From: Rhodococcus tibetensis
Lineage (GTDB): Bacteria; Actinomycetota; Actinomycetes; Mycobacteriales; Mycobacteriaceae
NCBI RefSeq assembly: GCF_024438035.1
Contig: NZ_JANFQF010000001.1
Span: 62,001-126,000, forward strand
Direction: 5' to 3'
Length of the DNA: 64,000 nucleotides
Positions 37,402 through 45,523 of this stretch are shown here, piece by piece. Within the stretch, counting starts at the first letter, position 1. Each line of letters starts with the position of its first letter. The translations under genes were made by a program, and so were the position numbers. The notes below the pieces were generated by a model. That model was given only the letters and a program-made list of their open reading frames with translations. It was not told the DNA's origin and made no database searches.

Positions 37402-38643
37402 GTGACTCGGCTATCTCCGCTGCTCGCACAAGCCACACCCGTGACGGTCGACCACGGTGAGGGGTGCTACCTCTACGGCACCGACGGTCATCGGTATCTC
37501 GACTTCACCGCGGGAATCGGGGTGACCAGCACCGGACACTGCCATCCGCACGTCGTGGAAGCCGCGCGCAGGCAGGTCGGGTCCCTGATTCACGGCCAGT
37601 ACACGACGGTCATGCACCAGCCGATGCTCGAGCTGGTCGATCGGCTGGGATCGGTGCTGCCCGAAAACCTGGACTCGCTGTTCTTCGCGAACTCGGGAAG
37701 TGAGGCAGTAGAGGCGTCGCTGCGCCTCGCCCGCCAGTCGACCGGCCGGCCGAACGTCATCGTCTTCCACGGCGGCTTCCACGGCCGCACGGTGGCGACG
37801 GCGACGATGACCACGTCCGGCACCCGGTTCTCGGCCGGCTTCAGCCCGCTGATGGGCGGCGTGCATGTGGCACCGTTCCCCAACGCCTACCGCTACGGCT
37901 GGTCCGAGGAGGAGGCGACCGCGTTCGCGCTGAAGGAACTCGACTACATCTTCGCGACCCTCACCGCGCCGAACGAGACGGCGGCGTTCGTCGTCGAGCC
38001 CGTCCTCGGTGAGGGCGGGTATGTGCCCGGCAACACCGCGTTCTTCCAGGGGCTCCGCGAGCGCGCCGACCGGTACGGCATCCTGCTCGTCATCGACGAA
38101 ATCCAGACCGGGTTCGGCCGCACCGGCAAGTTCTTCGGGCACCAGCACTTCGACGTCCGGCCCGACATCATCACCATCGCCAAGGGTCTGGCCAGCGGTT
38201 TCCCGCTGTCGGGGATCGCGGCGTCCGAGGAGCTGATGGCCAAGGGTTGGCCGGGTTCGCAGGGCGGAACCTACGGCGGCAACGCCGTCTCCTGCGCGGC
38301 CGCGGTCGCGACGCTCGAGGTGATCGAGAAGGAAGACCTCGTGGCCAACGCCGCCGCGCGGGGAGTCCAGTTGCTCGACGGTGCGCGCGCCCGCGCCATC
38401 GACGGGATCGGCGACGTCCGTGGTCTCGGACTGCTCGTGGGCAGCGAGTTCACGGCCGCCGACGGCAGCGCGGACCGGACGAAAGCGTCTGCGGCGCAGC
38501 AGCTCGCCGCGAAGAAGGGCCTGCTGCTCTTGACCTGCGGCGCCCACATGAACGTGGTACGGATGATTCCACCGCTCATCGTGACGGCGGAACAGATCGA
38601 GGACGCCCTGAAAATCTGGTCCGAAGTACTCGACGAGATCTGA
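37402..38643 (+). CDS. Class III pyridoxal-phosphate aminotransferase
   Basis: A 413-residue aminotransferase of the GABA/ω-amino acid group. GVTSTGHCHPHVVEAA, FFANSGSEAVEASLRLAR, VIDEIQTGFGRTGKFF and ITIAKGLASGFPLSGI (PLP Lys) are visible. It would move the amino group from an ω-amino acid to 2-oxoglutarate or pyruvate, feeding the divergent aldehyde dehydrogenase. In ectoine catabolism the same kind of enzyme (DoeD) acts on diaminobutyrate, but no DoeA/EutD hydrolase is present here. It starts at GTG 37402 with GGGAGGG upstream. Confidence 0.87.
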   Translation: MTRLSPLLAQATPVTVDHGEGCYLYGTDGHRYLDFTAGIGVTSTGHCHPHVVEAARRQVGSLIHGQYTTVMHQPMLELVDRLGSVLPENLDSLFFANSGSEAVEASLRLARQSTGRPNVIVFHGGFHGRTVATATMTTSGTRFSAGFSPLMGGVHVAPFPNAYRYGWSEEEATAFALKELDYIFATLTAPNETAAFVVEPVLGEGGYVPGNTAFFQGLRERADRYGILLVIDEIQTGFGRTGKFFGHQHFDVRPDIITIAKGLASGFPLSGIAASEELMAKGWPGSQGGTYGGNAVSCAAAVATLEVIEKEDLVANAAARGVQLLDGARARAIDGIGDVRGLGLLVGSEFTAADGSADRTKASAAQQLAAKKGLLLLTCGAHMNVVRMIPPLIVTAEQIEDALKIWSEVLDEI

Positions 38644-38675
38644 CCCGCACTCGTGGGCGATAGCAAGGAGGAATC

Positions 38676-39170
38676 GTGGCTCGCTACATCACCATCAGCC
38701 TGGACAAGCGCGGCGTGACCTGCCGCGCCCGTCTTCTCGACGACGACGCACCGCTCACCTGCGACGCGGTGTGGAACGCGCTCCCGCAGAGTGGGGACGC
38801 GTACCACGCCAAGTATGCCCGCAACGAGGTGTACACCCTGATCCCGCGCATCACCGCGGCACCGCACCGCGAGAATCCCACCGTCACACCGATTCCCGGC
38901 GACGTGTGCCTCTTCGACTTCGAACCCTGGGAGATCGGCAACTCCGCCTACGGGTACGAACCCGGCTCCGAGGCACATGCCGAACAGGGTGCCACCGACC
39001 TTGCGATCTTCTACGGCCGCAACAACCTGCTGCTCAACGGCGACGTCGGCTGGGTGCCTGGCAACGTATTCGCCGCCATCGAAGAGGGCCTCCCCGAACT
39101 GGCGGCCGCATGCAACGACCTCTGGATGCGCGGAGTCGAGGGCGAGACGATGAGCTTCGCCCGGGCCTGA
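38676..39170 (+). CDS. DUF3830 family protein
   Basis: A 164-residue protein of the DUF3830 family, thought to have a cyclophilin-like fold. Visible family stretches are ARYITISLDKRGVTCRARLLDD, SGDAYHAKYARNEVYTLIPR and FYGRNNLLLNGDVGWVPGNVFA. No enzymatic activity is established. It follows the aminotransferase by 32 bp with AAGGAGG before the GTG at 38676, so it is in the same transcript. A hairpin follows at 39206-39277. Confidence 0.82.
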   Translation: MARYITISLDKRGVTCRARLLDDDAPLTCDAVWNALPQSGDAYHAKYARNEVYTLIPRITAAPHRENPTVTPIPGDVCLFDFEPWEIGNSAYGYEPGSEAHAEQGATDLAIFYGRNNLLLNGDVGWVPGNVFAAIEEGLPELAAACNDLWMRGVEGETMSFARA

Positions 39171-39205
39171 CGTCGCGGATACCGCGTTCGGGACGGTCAG
39201 GGTAT

Positions 39206-39277
39206 CGATCCGCAGACCTTCCGTACGTGTCGCGCCGGGTGACGGGGGTGCGACGCGCTGCGAAGGTCTGCGGATCG
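39206..39277. terminator. Long hairpin between DUF3830 and amidase genes
   Basis: CGATCCGCAGACCTTC (39206-39221) is exactly inverted at 39262-39277, a perfect 16-bp stem. The 40-base loop itself contains a GTCGC/GCGAC pair. It lies between the stops of two convergent genes (39170 and 39292), so it is a good candidate for a two-way terminator. It belongs to a different sequence family from the hairpins at 29982, 49698, 51521, 59324 and 61184. Confidence 0.6.
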
Positions 39278-39291
39278 ACTCCGCCTCTGTT

Positions 39292-40662
39292 TCAGGCCAG
39301 CACGTGCTCGGCGAAGCGCGCGACAGCGAGTACCAGGTCGTCCGAGTGTCGCGGTCCGACGATCTGGAGTCCGACGGGCAGTCCCGCTGCGGTCCTGCCC
39401 ACGGGGATGCTGATCGCCGGCTGCTGCGTCAGGTTGAACGGGTAGGAGAACGGGGTCCACTGCGGCCAGCTGGTGAAATCGCTGCCCGGCGGAACGTCGT
39501 AGCCGGCCTCGAACGCGGGAATGGGGACCGTGGGCGTCAGCAAGACGTTGTGCGTGAAGTGGAACTTGCCCATCGTGATGCCGATGTCCGCAGCAACCGC
39601 CCGTGCGTCGAGATAGTCGACGGCGCTGAACGTGTCGCCGCGCTCCCACACCTGGGCCAGACCGGGATCGACCTTGTCACGCGCCCCTTCGGGGAAGTTT
39701 TTCAACATCGCGGCCGCACCGGTCGCCCACAGGAGCTCGAAAGCGTCCAGGGGGTCGGTGAATCCGGGGTCGGCGACCGTGACCGGCAGACCGGCCGAGT
39801 CGAGGTACCGGACCGCCCGGTCGACGATCGCCCGCACTTCCGGATCGACGGTGACGTAGCCGAGTGTCGGCGAGTAGGCGACACCGAGTCCGACGACATC
39901 ACGGCCGATTTCACCGCGAAAGGTGGTGGGGAAGGGGGCGAGTGACGTGGGATCGCGGGGGTCGGGCAGAGACATGATGTCCATCAGCAGTGCGGCGTCC
40001 TCCACCGTCCGGGTGAGGGGACCGGCGTGCGCCAACGGCCCGAATGGGCTCGCCGGGAACAGGGGAATACGACCGTGCGTGGGTTTGAAGCCGACGACCC
40101 CGCAGAAAGATGCCGGGATCCGCACGCTGCCGCCGCCGTCGGTGCCCACCGAGCACGGGCCCAGACCTGCTGCTACAGCGGCCGCGCTTCCGCCGGAGGA
40201 ACCACCGGCCGTCTTGGTCGGGTCGGCAGGGTTGCGGGTAACACCGCACAGGGCGCTGTCCGTGACCGCCTTCCACGCAATCTCGGGAGTGGTGGTCTTG
40301 CCGAGGAAGACCATCCCGTCTTCGCGAAGCCTTGCGGCGACCGGGCTGTCGACGTCCCACGGTTGATCCTCGTCGATCGCCTGTGAACCGCGGAGCGTCG
40401 GCCATCCGTCGGTGAGGAAGATGTCCTTGATGGAAATCGGTACGCCGTCGAGCAAGCCCTTGGAGTAACCGGTATTCCAGCGCTCCTCCGACTTCTTCGC
40501 CTGGGCCAGTGCTCGTTCGGCGTCGACGAGGCAGTATGAATTGATGTCGCGGTCACGCTCGGTGATGGCGTCGAGAATCGCCTGCGTTGCCTCTACGGGC
40601 GACAGCTCTCCGGACGAGTAGGCCGTGACTAGTTCGACGGCGGTCATGTCGGTGGGATTCAT
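39292..40662 (-). CDS. Amidase-signature family amidohydrolase
   Basis: A 456-residue amidase. The catalytic Lys lies in GVPISIKDIFLTDGWP (residue about 75). The Gly/Ser-rich signature TAGGSSGGSAAAVAAG with the cis-Ser follows, and the nucleophile Ser is in VGTDGGGSVRIPASFCG. It hydrolyses an amide to acid plus ammonia or an amine; within this module the substrate is unknown. The ATG at 40662 has AAGGAG upstream, which rules out the longer reading that would run into the dehydrogenase gene. The dehydrogenase gene ends 35 bp upstream on the same strand. Confidence 0.88.
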   Translation of the reverse strand: MNPTDMTAVELVTAYSSGELSPVEATQAILDAITERDRDINSYCLVDAERALAQAKKSEERWNTGYSKGLLDGVPISIKDIFLTDGWPTLRGSQAIDEDQPWDVDSPVAARLREDGMVFLGKTTTPEIAWKAVTDSALCGVTRNPADPTKTAGGSSGGSAAAVAAGLGPCSVGTDGGGSVRIPASFCGVVGFKPTHGRIPLFPASPFGPLAHAGPLTRTVEDAALLMDIMSLPDPRDPTSLAPFPTTFRGEIGRDVVGLGVAYSPTLGYVTVDPEVRAIVDRAVRYLDSAGLPVTVADPGFTDPLDAFELLWATGAAAMLKNFPEGARDKVDPGLAQVWERGDTFSAVDYLDARAVAADIGITMGKFHFTHNVLLTPTVPIPAFEAGYDVPPGSDFTSWPQWTPFSYPFNLTQQPAISIPVGRTAAGLPVGLQIVGPRHSDDLVLAVARFAEHVLA

Positions 40663-40697
40663 AGAGACTCCTTCAGCCTGGACGGTCGGCCCCTGCT

Positions 40698-41672
40698 TCA
40701 TCGGCTCGGTACGTACCCGAGATGCTTGTCTACGACGTTTTCGAGGGGGTGCCCAGCAACCCAACGTTCGAAGTTGTCGGTGAACACGGTAATCAGCGCA
40801 TCGCGCCATCCGGCGAAGTCACCCGAATTGTGTGGCGTAATCGAGACGTTCGGCATGTCCCACAACGGGTGATCCGCTGACAGCGGTTCGGTGTCGAACA
40901 CGTCGAGTGCGGCGCCGGCGATCGTCCCCGACCGCAGTGCCTCCACCAGGTCGTCGGTGCGGACGAGTTCGCCGCGGCCGACGTTGACGAACCGGGCACC
41001 CGGCTTCATCGCCGCGAACGTCTCGGCACAGAACATGTGACGAGTCTGTTCGGTGAGGGGTGCCACGGCGATGACATAGTCGGCGTCGGCTAGCTGTTCG
41101 GGCAGGTCATCCGCCGACGTGACGACGCCGAAGTCGGGATCGGTTTCGCGCGCCAGGCGCCCCGACCCGCGGACGTTCATGCCGACCGCATGGAGAAGCC
41201 GGGCCACTGCACGTCCGATGGGTCCGGTGCCGACGATCAGCGCGGTGCGCCCGGCGATGCGTTCGGACTCCCGGTGTTTCCACGTGTGAGACTGCTGCAG
41301 CCGCAGCGATTCCGGGAGGTCCTTGGCGAACGAGAGGATCTGTGCCAGTACGTACTCGGCGATGGCGCCGTCGAATACGCCCCGTGAATTGGTGATGGTG
41401 ACGTCGCTGTCCCGGGCCTCGGGAAACATCACCGGGTCCACCCCGGCGGCGGCGATGTGGAGCCACTGCAGTGAGGCGGCGGCGTGCCATGCGCCCGGGA
41501 CGGCGTCGGTCAAGAAGTCGTAGAGGAACAAGACGTCGGCGCCGTCGAGCGCACGGGCCAACCCGGCCTCGTCCGTGTAGCGAACCTCGGCGCGAGAATT
41601 GACCGGCGCCATGAGTTCGTCACTCGGCAGGACCTGGGCATGTAGCACCGCGACGATCGGTTTCCGACTCAC
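40698..41672 (-). CDS. D-2-hydroxyacid dehydrogenase, NAD-dependent
   Basis: A 324-residue protein of the D-isomer-specific 2-hydroxyacid dehydrogenase family. NAD motif TALIVGTGPIGRAVARLL (near residue 138), catalytic Arg in FVNVGRGELV, Glu in DVFDTEPL and His in ITPHNSGDF are all present. It would reduce or oxidise a 2-oxo/2-hydroxy acid. The GTG at 41672 gives the usual N-terminus (SRKPIVAVLH) but its ribosome binding site is weak. It is divergent from the first racemase-like gene, with operator 2 between them. Confidence 0.85.
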   Translation of the reverse strand: MSRKPIVAVLHAQVLPSDELMAPVNSRAEVRYTDEAGLARALDGADVLFLYDFLTDAVPGAWHAAASLQWLHIAAAGVDPVMFPEARDSDVTITNSRGVFDGAIAEYVLAQILSFAKDLPESLRLQQSHTWKHRESERIAGRTALIVGTGPIGRAVARLLHAVGMNVRGSGRLARETDPDFGVVTSADDLPEQLADADYVIAVAPLTEQTRHMFCAETFAAMKPGARFVNVGRGELVRTDDLVEALRSGTIAGAALDVFDTEPLSADHPLWDMPNVSITPHNSGDFAGWRDALITVFTDNFERWVAGHPLENVVDKHLGYVPSR

Positions 41673-41698
41673 GTTGACACCGTATGAGTAGCTCGTAT

Positions 41699-41712
41699 GA
41701 TTGTCAACAATC
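41699..41712. promoter_or_regulatory. GntR-type operator 2, core GATTGTCAACAATC
   Basis: GATTGTCAACAATC, 6-bp arms around CA, is identical over 14 bases to the core of the site at 37331-37348. It lies 26 bp upstream of the 2-hydroxyacid dehydrogenase start and 43 bp upstream of the racemase-like gene. Two identical palindromes in the two divergent promoters of one gene cluster strongly suggest one regulator. Confidence 0.75.
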
Positions 41713-41755
41713 TGCAAAGGCTCAGGCGTTGCCGAAGCGAAGGTGAGGCCCGGTA

Positions 41756-42496
41756 TTGGAACTGAACATTCCCGAATTCGAAGGGCCAATCGCGCAACGG
41801 GGGATCGGCATCATCGCCCCGTTCGATCTCGCGCTCGAACGCGAGCTGTGGCGATGGGCTCCGCTGGAGGTGAGCCTGCATTTGGCGCGCACTCCGTACG
41901 AGCCGGTTCCGGTGAGCCTGGAGATGGCAGAACTCGTGTCCGAGCGTCGGCACCTCATGACGGCAACCCGTGATGTGATGCACGTGGAACCCGAAGTCGT
42001 TGCCTACCTCTGCACGTCCGGGAGTTTCATCAAAGGTATCCAGCACGAACGGAAGCTGTGCGACGCCATCTGTGAGGCAGGCGCCCAGCATGCGATCACG
42101 ACGTCGGGCGCCCTCCTCGAAGCGATCGAACACCTCGAGCTGAGCAAGGTGTCGGTGATCACCCCCTACGACGCAGCACTGACCGAACGGCTGCACAGCT
42201 TTCTCCACGAAGCGGGAACAGAAGTGGTGCGGTCCGATCACCTCGGACTCGGCGGCGGAATCTGGAAGGTCAACTATCGGACCATCGCCGAACGCATCAT
42301 CGCCGCCGACGACCCGGAATCGGAAGCCATCTTCGTCAGCTGCACCAACCTCCCCACCTACGACGTGATCGCCCCGCTCGAGGCGGAACTCGGCAAACCC
42401 GTCCTCACCGCCAATCAGCTCACGATCTGGGCATGCCTCGGCCGGATGAAACTCCCGATGTCAGGACCCGGCAAATGGCTCCGCAACGTTTTCTGA
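41756..42496 (+). CDS. Maleate isomerase/arylmalonate decarboxylase-like protein (EutA-like), two-cysteine form
   Basis: A 246-residue protein of the Asp/Glu racemase superfamily, maleate cis-trans isomerase branch. Both catalytic cysteine motifs are present: VAYLCTSGSF (near residue 81) and IFVSCTNLPTYD (near residue 195), followed by GKPVLTANQLTIWA. It could isomerise or racemise an unsaturated or 2-substituted dicarboxylate. Related proteins (EutA) occur in ectoine utilisation clusters. It probably starts at TTG 41756, with AAGGTGAGG 7 bases ahead; no ATG or GTG fits. Confidence 0.75.
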   Translation: MELNIPEFEGPIAQRGIGIIAPFDLALERELWRWAPLEVSLHLARTPYEPVPVSLEMAELVSERRHLMTATRDVMHVEPEVVAYLCTSGSFIKGIQHERKLCDAICEAGAQHAITTSGALLEAIEHLELSKVSVITPYDAALTERLHSFLHEAGTEVVRSDHLGLGGGIWKVNYRTIAERIIAADDPESEAIFVSCTNLPTYDVIAPLEAELGKPVLTANQLTIWACLGRMKLPMSGPGKWLRNVF

Positions 42497-42528
42497 CCGG
42501 ACCTCACGACACCGACAGAGGAGAACGC

Positions 42529-43269
42529 ATGACCAGCCTGCAGGCACCGACCGTGGGATTTATCTACCCGGACCACGCAGCCGAGGACGACTACCCGTTC
42601 GCTGCCGACATGCTCGGGGTGGACCTGCCGGTCGTGCACATCTACGGCACCGACCTGCATGCGGTACCGGAACTGCTGGAACTCGGCAGTCCCGAGAAGC
42701 TCGCCGGCGGCGCCGCCCTCCTTGCAGGCAGCGCACCGGACTCCGTCGTATGGGCCTGCACCTCGGGAAGCTTCGTCTACGGACCCGACGGAGCGCGCCG
42801 GCAGGCGGAGGCTCTCGCCGCTGCGACCGGTGTTCCTACTTCGAGCACCAGTTTTGCGTTCGTCAACGCACTGCACGCCCTCGGCATCACCCGCGTCGCG
42901 GTTGCGGCGAGTTACCCCGAGGACGTCGCGACATTGTTCGTCGAGTTCCTCGCTGCCGCCGGTATCGAGGTGCTGTCCATGTCGAGTGCCGGCATCGACA
43001 CCGCATCCGAGGTCGGGTTGCTCACGCCGGAAGAAGTGGTCGCGCTCGCGGTCGAGAACGATCACCCGGATGCGGAAGCCCTCCTCGTCCCCGATACGGC
43101 CATGAGGACGCTGGGCGCGCTGAGTACGCTCGAGCAGCGCCTCGGCAAGCCGGTGCTCACGGCAAACCAGGTGACCATCTGGGAAGGCCTGCGCCTCGCC
43201 GGCCACACGGCGGTGCATCCGTCGTTAGGAACCTTGTTCGAGAAAGGCCACAGTCATGGCTCTGACTGA
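42529..43269 (+). CDS. Maleate isomerase/EutA-like paralogue lacking the second cysteine
   Basis: A 246-residue paralogue of the preceding protein. The first cysteine motif is kept (VVWACTSGSFVYG, near residue 75). At the second site the usual VSCTN reads LLVPDTAMRT, so Asp replaces Cys. The surrounding GKPVLTANQVTIWEGLRLAG matches its neighbour. The change should abolish two-cysteine racemisation and leave decarboxylase-like, one-base or non-catalytic partner roles open. GAGGAG precedes the ATG at 42529. Its last 14 bases overlap the GntR gene. Confidence 0.75.
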   Translation: MTSLQAPTVGFIYPDHAAEDDYPFAADMLGVDLPVVHIYGTDLHAVPELLELGSPEKLAGGAALLAGSAPDSVVWACTSGSFVYGPDGARRQAEALAAATGVPTSSTSFAFVNALHALGITRVAVAASYPEDVATLFVEFLAAAGIEVLSMSSAGIDTASEVGLLTPEEVVALAVENDHPDAEALLVPDTAMRTLGALSTLEQRLGKPVLTANQVTIWEGLRLAGHTAVHPSLGTLFEKGHSHGSD

Positions 43270-43933
43270 CCTGGAACCCGTCAGTCGTCAATCGACTGCC
43301 GAGTTCATCGCAGATCGACTGCGGGATGCGATCATGAAGGGCGCACTCGAGCCCGGCACACAGCTGGGGGAGGCGGAACTGGCCGCGCACTTCCAGGTGT
43401 CGCGCGGGCCGCTGCGGGAGGCCATGCAGAGGCTGGTCTCCGAGGGAATCCTCCACAGCATCCGTCATCGAGGCATCTTCGTGATCGAGCTGACCCTCGA
43501 CGACGTCGTCGACGTGTATCGCAGCCGGTCGGTGATCGAACGGGGTGCACTCGAGATGATCTTCGACGACGGGCTCAGGGAGGACGTCTACCGCGCTCTC
43601 GAACCACCGGTCATCGCAATGAAGGCGGCCGCGGAGCGCGGTGACGCCGCTGCTGTATCGGACGCCGACCAGCTGTTTCATCAGATTCTGGTGGAGAGCG
43701 CGGCGAGTCCCCGGCTGGTGCGTGCAGCACGGACCTTGCTGATCGAAACTCGGATGTGTCTCGGCGCACTTCAGACCACCTACGAGGACATTCGAGAGCA
43801 AGCCCGAGAACACGACGAGCTGCGAGCGGCGATCAGAACGGGTACACGTGAAGGGGTGCAGGAATTGCTGGCTGAGCATCTCGACGATGCCGTTCAGCGC
43901 CTGCGCGCCGATCAGAGGACTTTGTCCTCGTAG
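43256..43933 (+). CDS. GntR-family regulator (FCD) of the amidase/aminotransferase module
   Basis: A 225-residue regulator. The winged helix lies at residues about 15-75 (LGEAELAAHFQVSRGPLREAMQRLVSEGILH), and the FCD ligand domain follows (VYRSRSVIERGALEM, DADQLFHQILVESA, EHDELRAAIRTG). It overlaps the second racemase-like gene and precedes the dioxygenase gene by 35 bp, so it belongs to the same transcript. It is the best candidate to bind the two GATTGTCAACAATC sites, which would make the module autoregulated. Confidence 0.88.
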   Translation: MALTDLEPVSRQSTAEFIADRLRDAIMKGALEPGTQLGEAELAAHFQVSRGPLREAMQRLVSEGILHSIRHRGIFVIELTLDDVVDVYRSRSVIERGALEMIFDDGLREDVYRALEPPVIAMKAAAERGDAAAVSDADQLFHQILVESAASPRLVRAARTLLIETRMCLGALQTTYEDIREQAREHDELRAAIRTGTREGVQELLAEHLDDAVQRLRADQRTLSS

Positions 43934-43968
43934 AACACTGAAGAGAAGGAACGCGCCGAGGAGGGCAC

Positions 43969-44883
43969 ATGACTCAGGTAGCTCAGGTCCAGGAACAGAC
44001 GAACAGCCCCGATCACTACCCGACTCGGATCAGCGCGGAGCCCTCGACGCTTGCGCGGAACGAACCTGCTGTGTGGGGATGCCCGTCCGACGGACCCTTC
44101 GACGCCGCCGCCCTCGAGCGTCACGAGGCCCGAGGCTTCACCATCGTCGAGAACCTGCTGGGCGCGGACGAGGTCGTGGTCTTCCGGGAGGAGCTCGCCC
44201 GACTGTCCCACGATGCGCAGATGCGTGAGAGCGGGCGGGTCATCACCGAACGCGGCACAGACGAGGTCCGCTCCGTCTTCGACGTCCACCGGTGCAGTGC
44301 GCTGGTCGCCGAACTCGTCCGCGACGGCAGAATCCTCGACCGCGCGCGGCAGCTCCTCGGCTCCGACGTGTACATCCATCAAAGCCGGATCAACTCGATG
44401 CCCGGTTTCAAGGGCACCGGTTTCTACTGGCATTCCGACTTCGAGACCTGGCACGCCGAGGACGGCCTCCCGATTCCCCGGACGGTCAGCTGTTCGATCA
44501 CGCTCACCGAGAACTTCCCGTTCAACGGGTCGCTGATGGTGATGCCCGGATCGCACAACAGTTTCGTCCAGTGTGTGGGTGCTACACCTGAGAACAACTA
44601 CGCGTCCTCGCTGGTCTCTCAGGAAGTCGGGGTTCCCCGGCGGGAGGATGTCACCCGCATGGCAGCGGAGTACGGGATCGAGCAGTTCACCGGCGCCGCG
44701 GGAACCGCGCTGTGGTTCGACTCGAATGTCATGCACGGGTCGGGCAACAACATCACACCGTTCCCGCGGTCGAACATCTTCCTCGTGTTCAACAGCGTCG
44801 AGAACACACTTGTAGAGCCGTTCGCCGCGGCGCGTCCGCGGCCGGAGTACATCGCGTCGCGCGACTTCACGCCGCTGTCCTGA
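43969..44883 (+). CDS. Ectoine 5-hydroxylase-like dioxygenase (EctD/PhyH family)
   Basis: A 304-residue Fe(II)/2-oxoglutarate dioxygenase. The EctD signature is clear: GTGFYWHSDFETWHAEDGLP (near residue 147) carries the HxD iron ligands. The distal His is in NVMHGSGNN, and an Arg for 2-oxoglutarate is in PFPRSNIFLVFNS. EctD enzymes hydroxylate ectoine to 5-hydroxyectoine. No ectABC genes are nearby; the gene instead ends the GntR-controlled module. It may hydroxylate ectoine or a related cyclic amidine or amino acid handled by the module. Confidence 0.8.
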   Translation: MTQVAQVQEQTNSPDHYPTRISAEPSTLARNEPAVWGCPSDGPFDAAALERHEARGFTIVENLLGADEVVVFREELARLSHDAQMRESGRVITERGTDEVRSVFDVHRCSALVAELVRDGRILDRARQLLGSDVYIHQSRINSMPGFKGTGFYWHSDFETWHAEDGLPIPRTVSCSITLTENFPFNGSLMVMPGSHNSFVQCVGATPENNYASSLVSQEVGVPRREDVTRMAAEYGIEQFTGAAGTALWFDSNVMHGSGNNITPFPRSNIFLVFNSVENTLVEPFAAARPRPEYIASRDFTPLS

Positions 44884-44923
44884 GCGAGTGGCGCAGCGTG
44901 CCCTGGCGCGCTGCGCAGCCCAC

Positions 44924-45367
44924 CTATACAGGGAGTTCGTGCAGTATGCGGGCGAGGTGGGCGAGTTCGGGAACCTCGGCAGCCTGATCGAGCGCCGCTT
45001 CCAGCGTGGTGTCGTGGGTGGGACGCGCCTGGTCCAACGCTGCCCGGCCCGCGGGGGTGAGCTCGGTGTAGATGCCGCGGCGGTCGTCGTCGCACAGGAT
45101 GCGGGTGAGCAGTCCGCGGTTTTCCAGACGGTTCACCAGCCTGGTGGTGGCGCTGCTGCTCAGCGCCGCCGCGCGGGCGAGTTGCGCCATGCGCATGTGC
45201 CAGCCGTCCTGGCGGCTGAGGGCGTCGAGCACCGTGTATTCCACTACGGAGAGATCGTGTCCGCGCTGCAAGGCGCGCTCGAGTTCTGCCTCGAGTAGTC
45301 CGTGCAGGGCGGCGAGTGTGCGCCAGCCTTGCGACCGGATCTCGACGGCGTCATCAGCGACTGCCAT
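44924..45367 (-). CDS. MarR-family regulator
   Basis: A 147-residue winged-helix protein: SVVEYTVLDALSRQDG, MAQLARAAALSSSATTRLVNRLENRGLLTR (recognition helix) and DDRRGIYTELTPAGRAAL (wing) are standard MarR features. AGGAGG precedes the ATG at 45367. It is divergent from an MFS exporter, a common arrangement in which the regulator represses both genes until a toxic substrate binds. Confidence 0.9.
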   Translation of the reverse strand: MAVADDAVEIRSQGWRTLAALHGLLEAELERALQRGHDLSVVEYTVLDALSRQDGWHMRMAQLARAAALSSSATTRLVNRLENRGLLTRILCDDDRRGIYTELTPAGRAALDQARPTHDTTLEAALDQAAEVPELAHLARILHELPV

Positions 45368-45428
45368 GGGCCACCTCCTGGGAATACGACTGCCGGAACC
45401 AGAATACCAGCTTGCGCACATAGCAGGC

Positions 45429-45475
45429 GTATGCAACTATTTATACCGCGCCTGCAACTAATGCAGGCGCGGTAT
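45429..45475. promoter_or_regulatory. Inverted repeats in the marR/MFS divergent promoter
   Basis: ATACCGCGCCTGCA (45443-45456) is exactly inverted at 45462-45475 around ACTAA. TGCAACTA is directly repeated at 45432-45439 and 45453-45460. These overlapping repeats lie midway between marR (start 45367) and the MFS gene (start 45524). They are likely MarR operators, although the 14-bp stem could also act as a transcript hairpin. Confidence 0.55.
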
Positions 45476-45523
45476 TCGAGCTAGTGGTTTTATCTCCCGA
45501 TCTGTACGAAAGGAGTGGCTGCG

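Noticed and set aside
43928-43942. Possible KstR box (TAGAACAC) before the EctD-like gene
   Set aside because: Only one half-site is present (TAGAACACTGAAGA lacks GTT); it falls in a GntR-controlled block.
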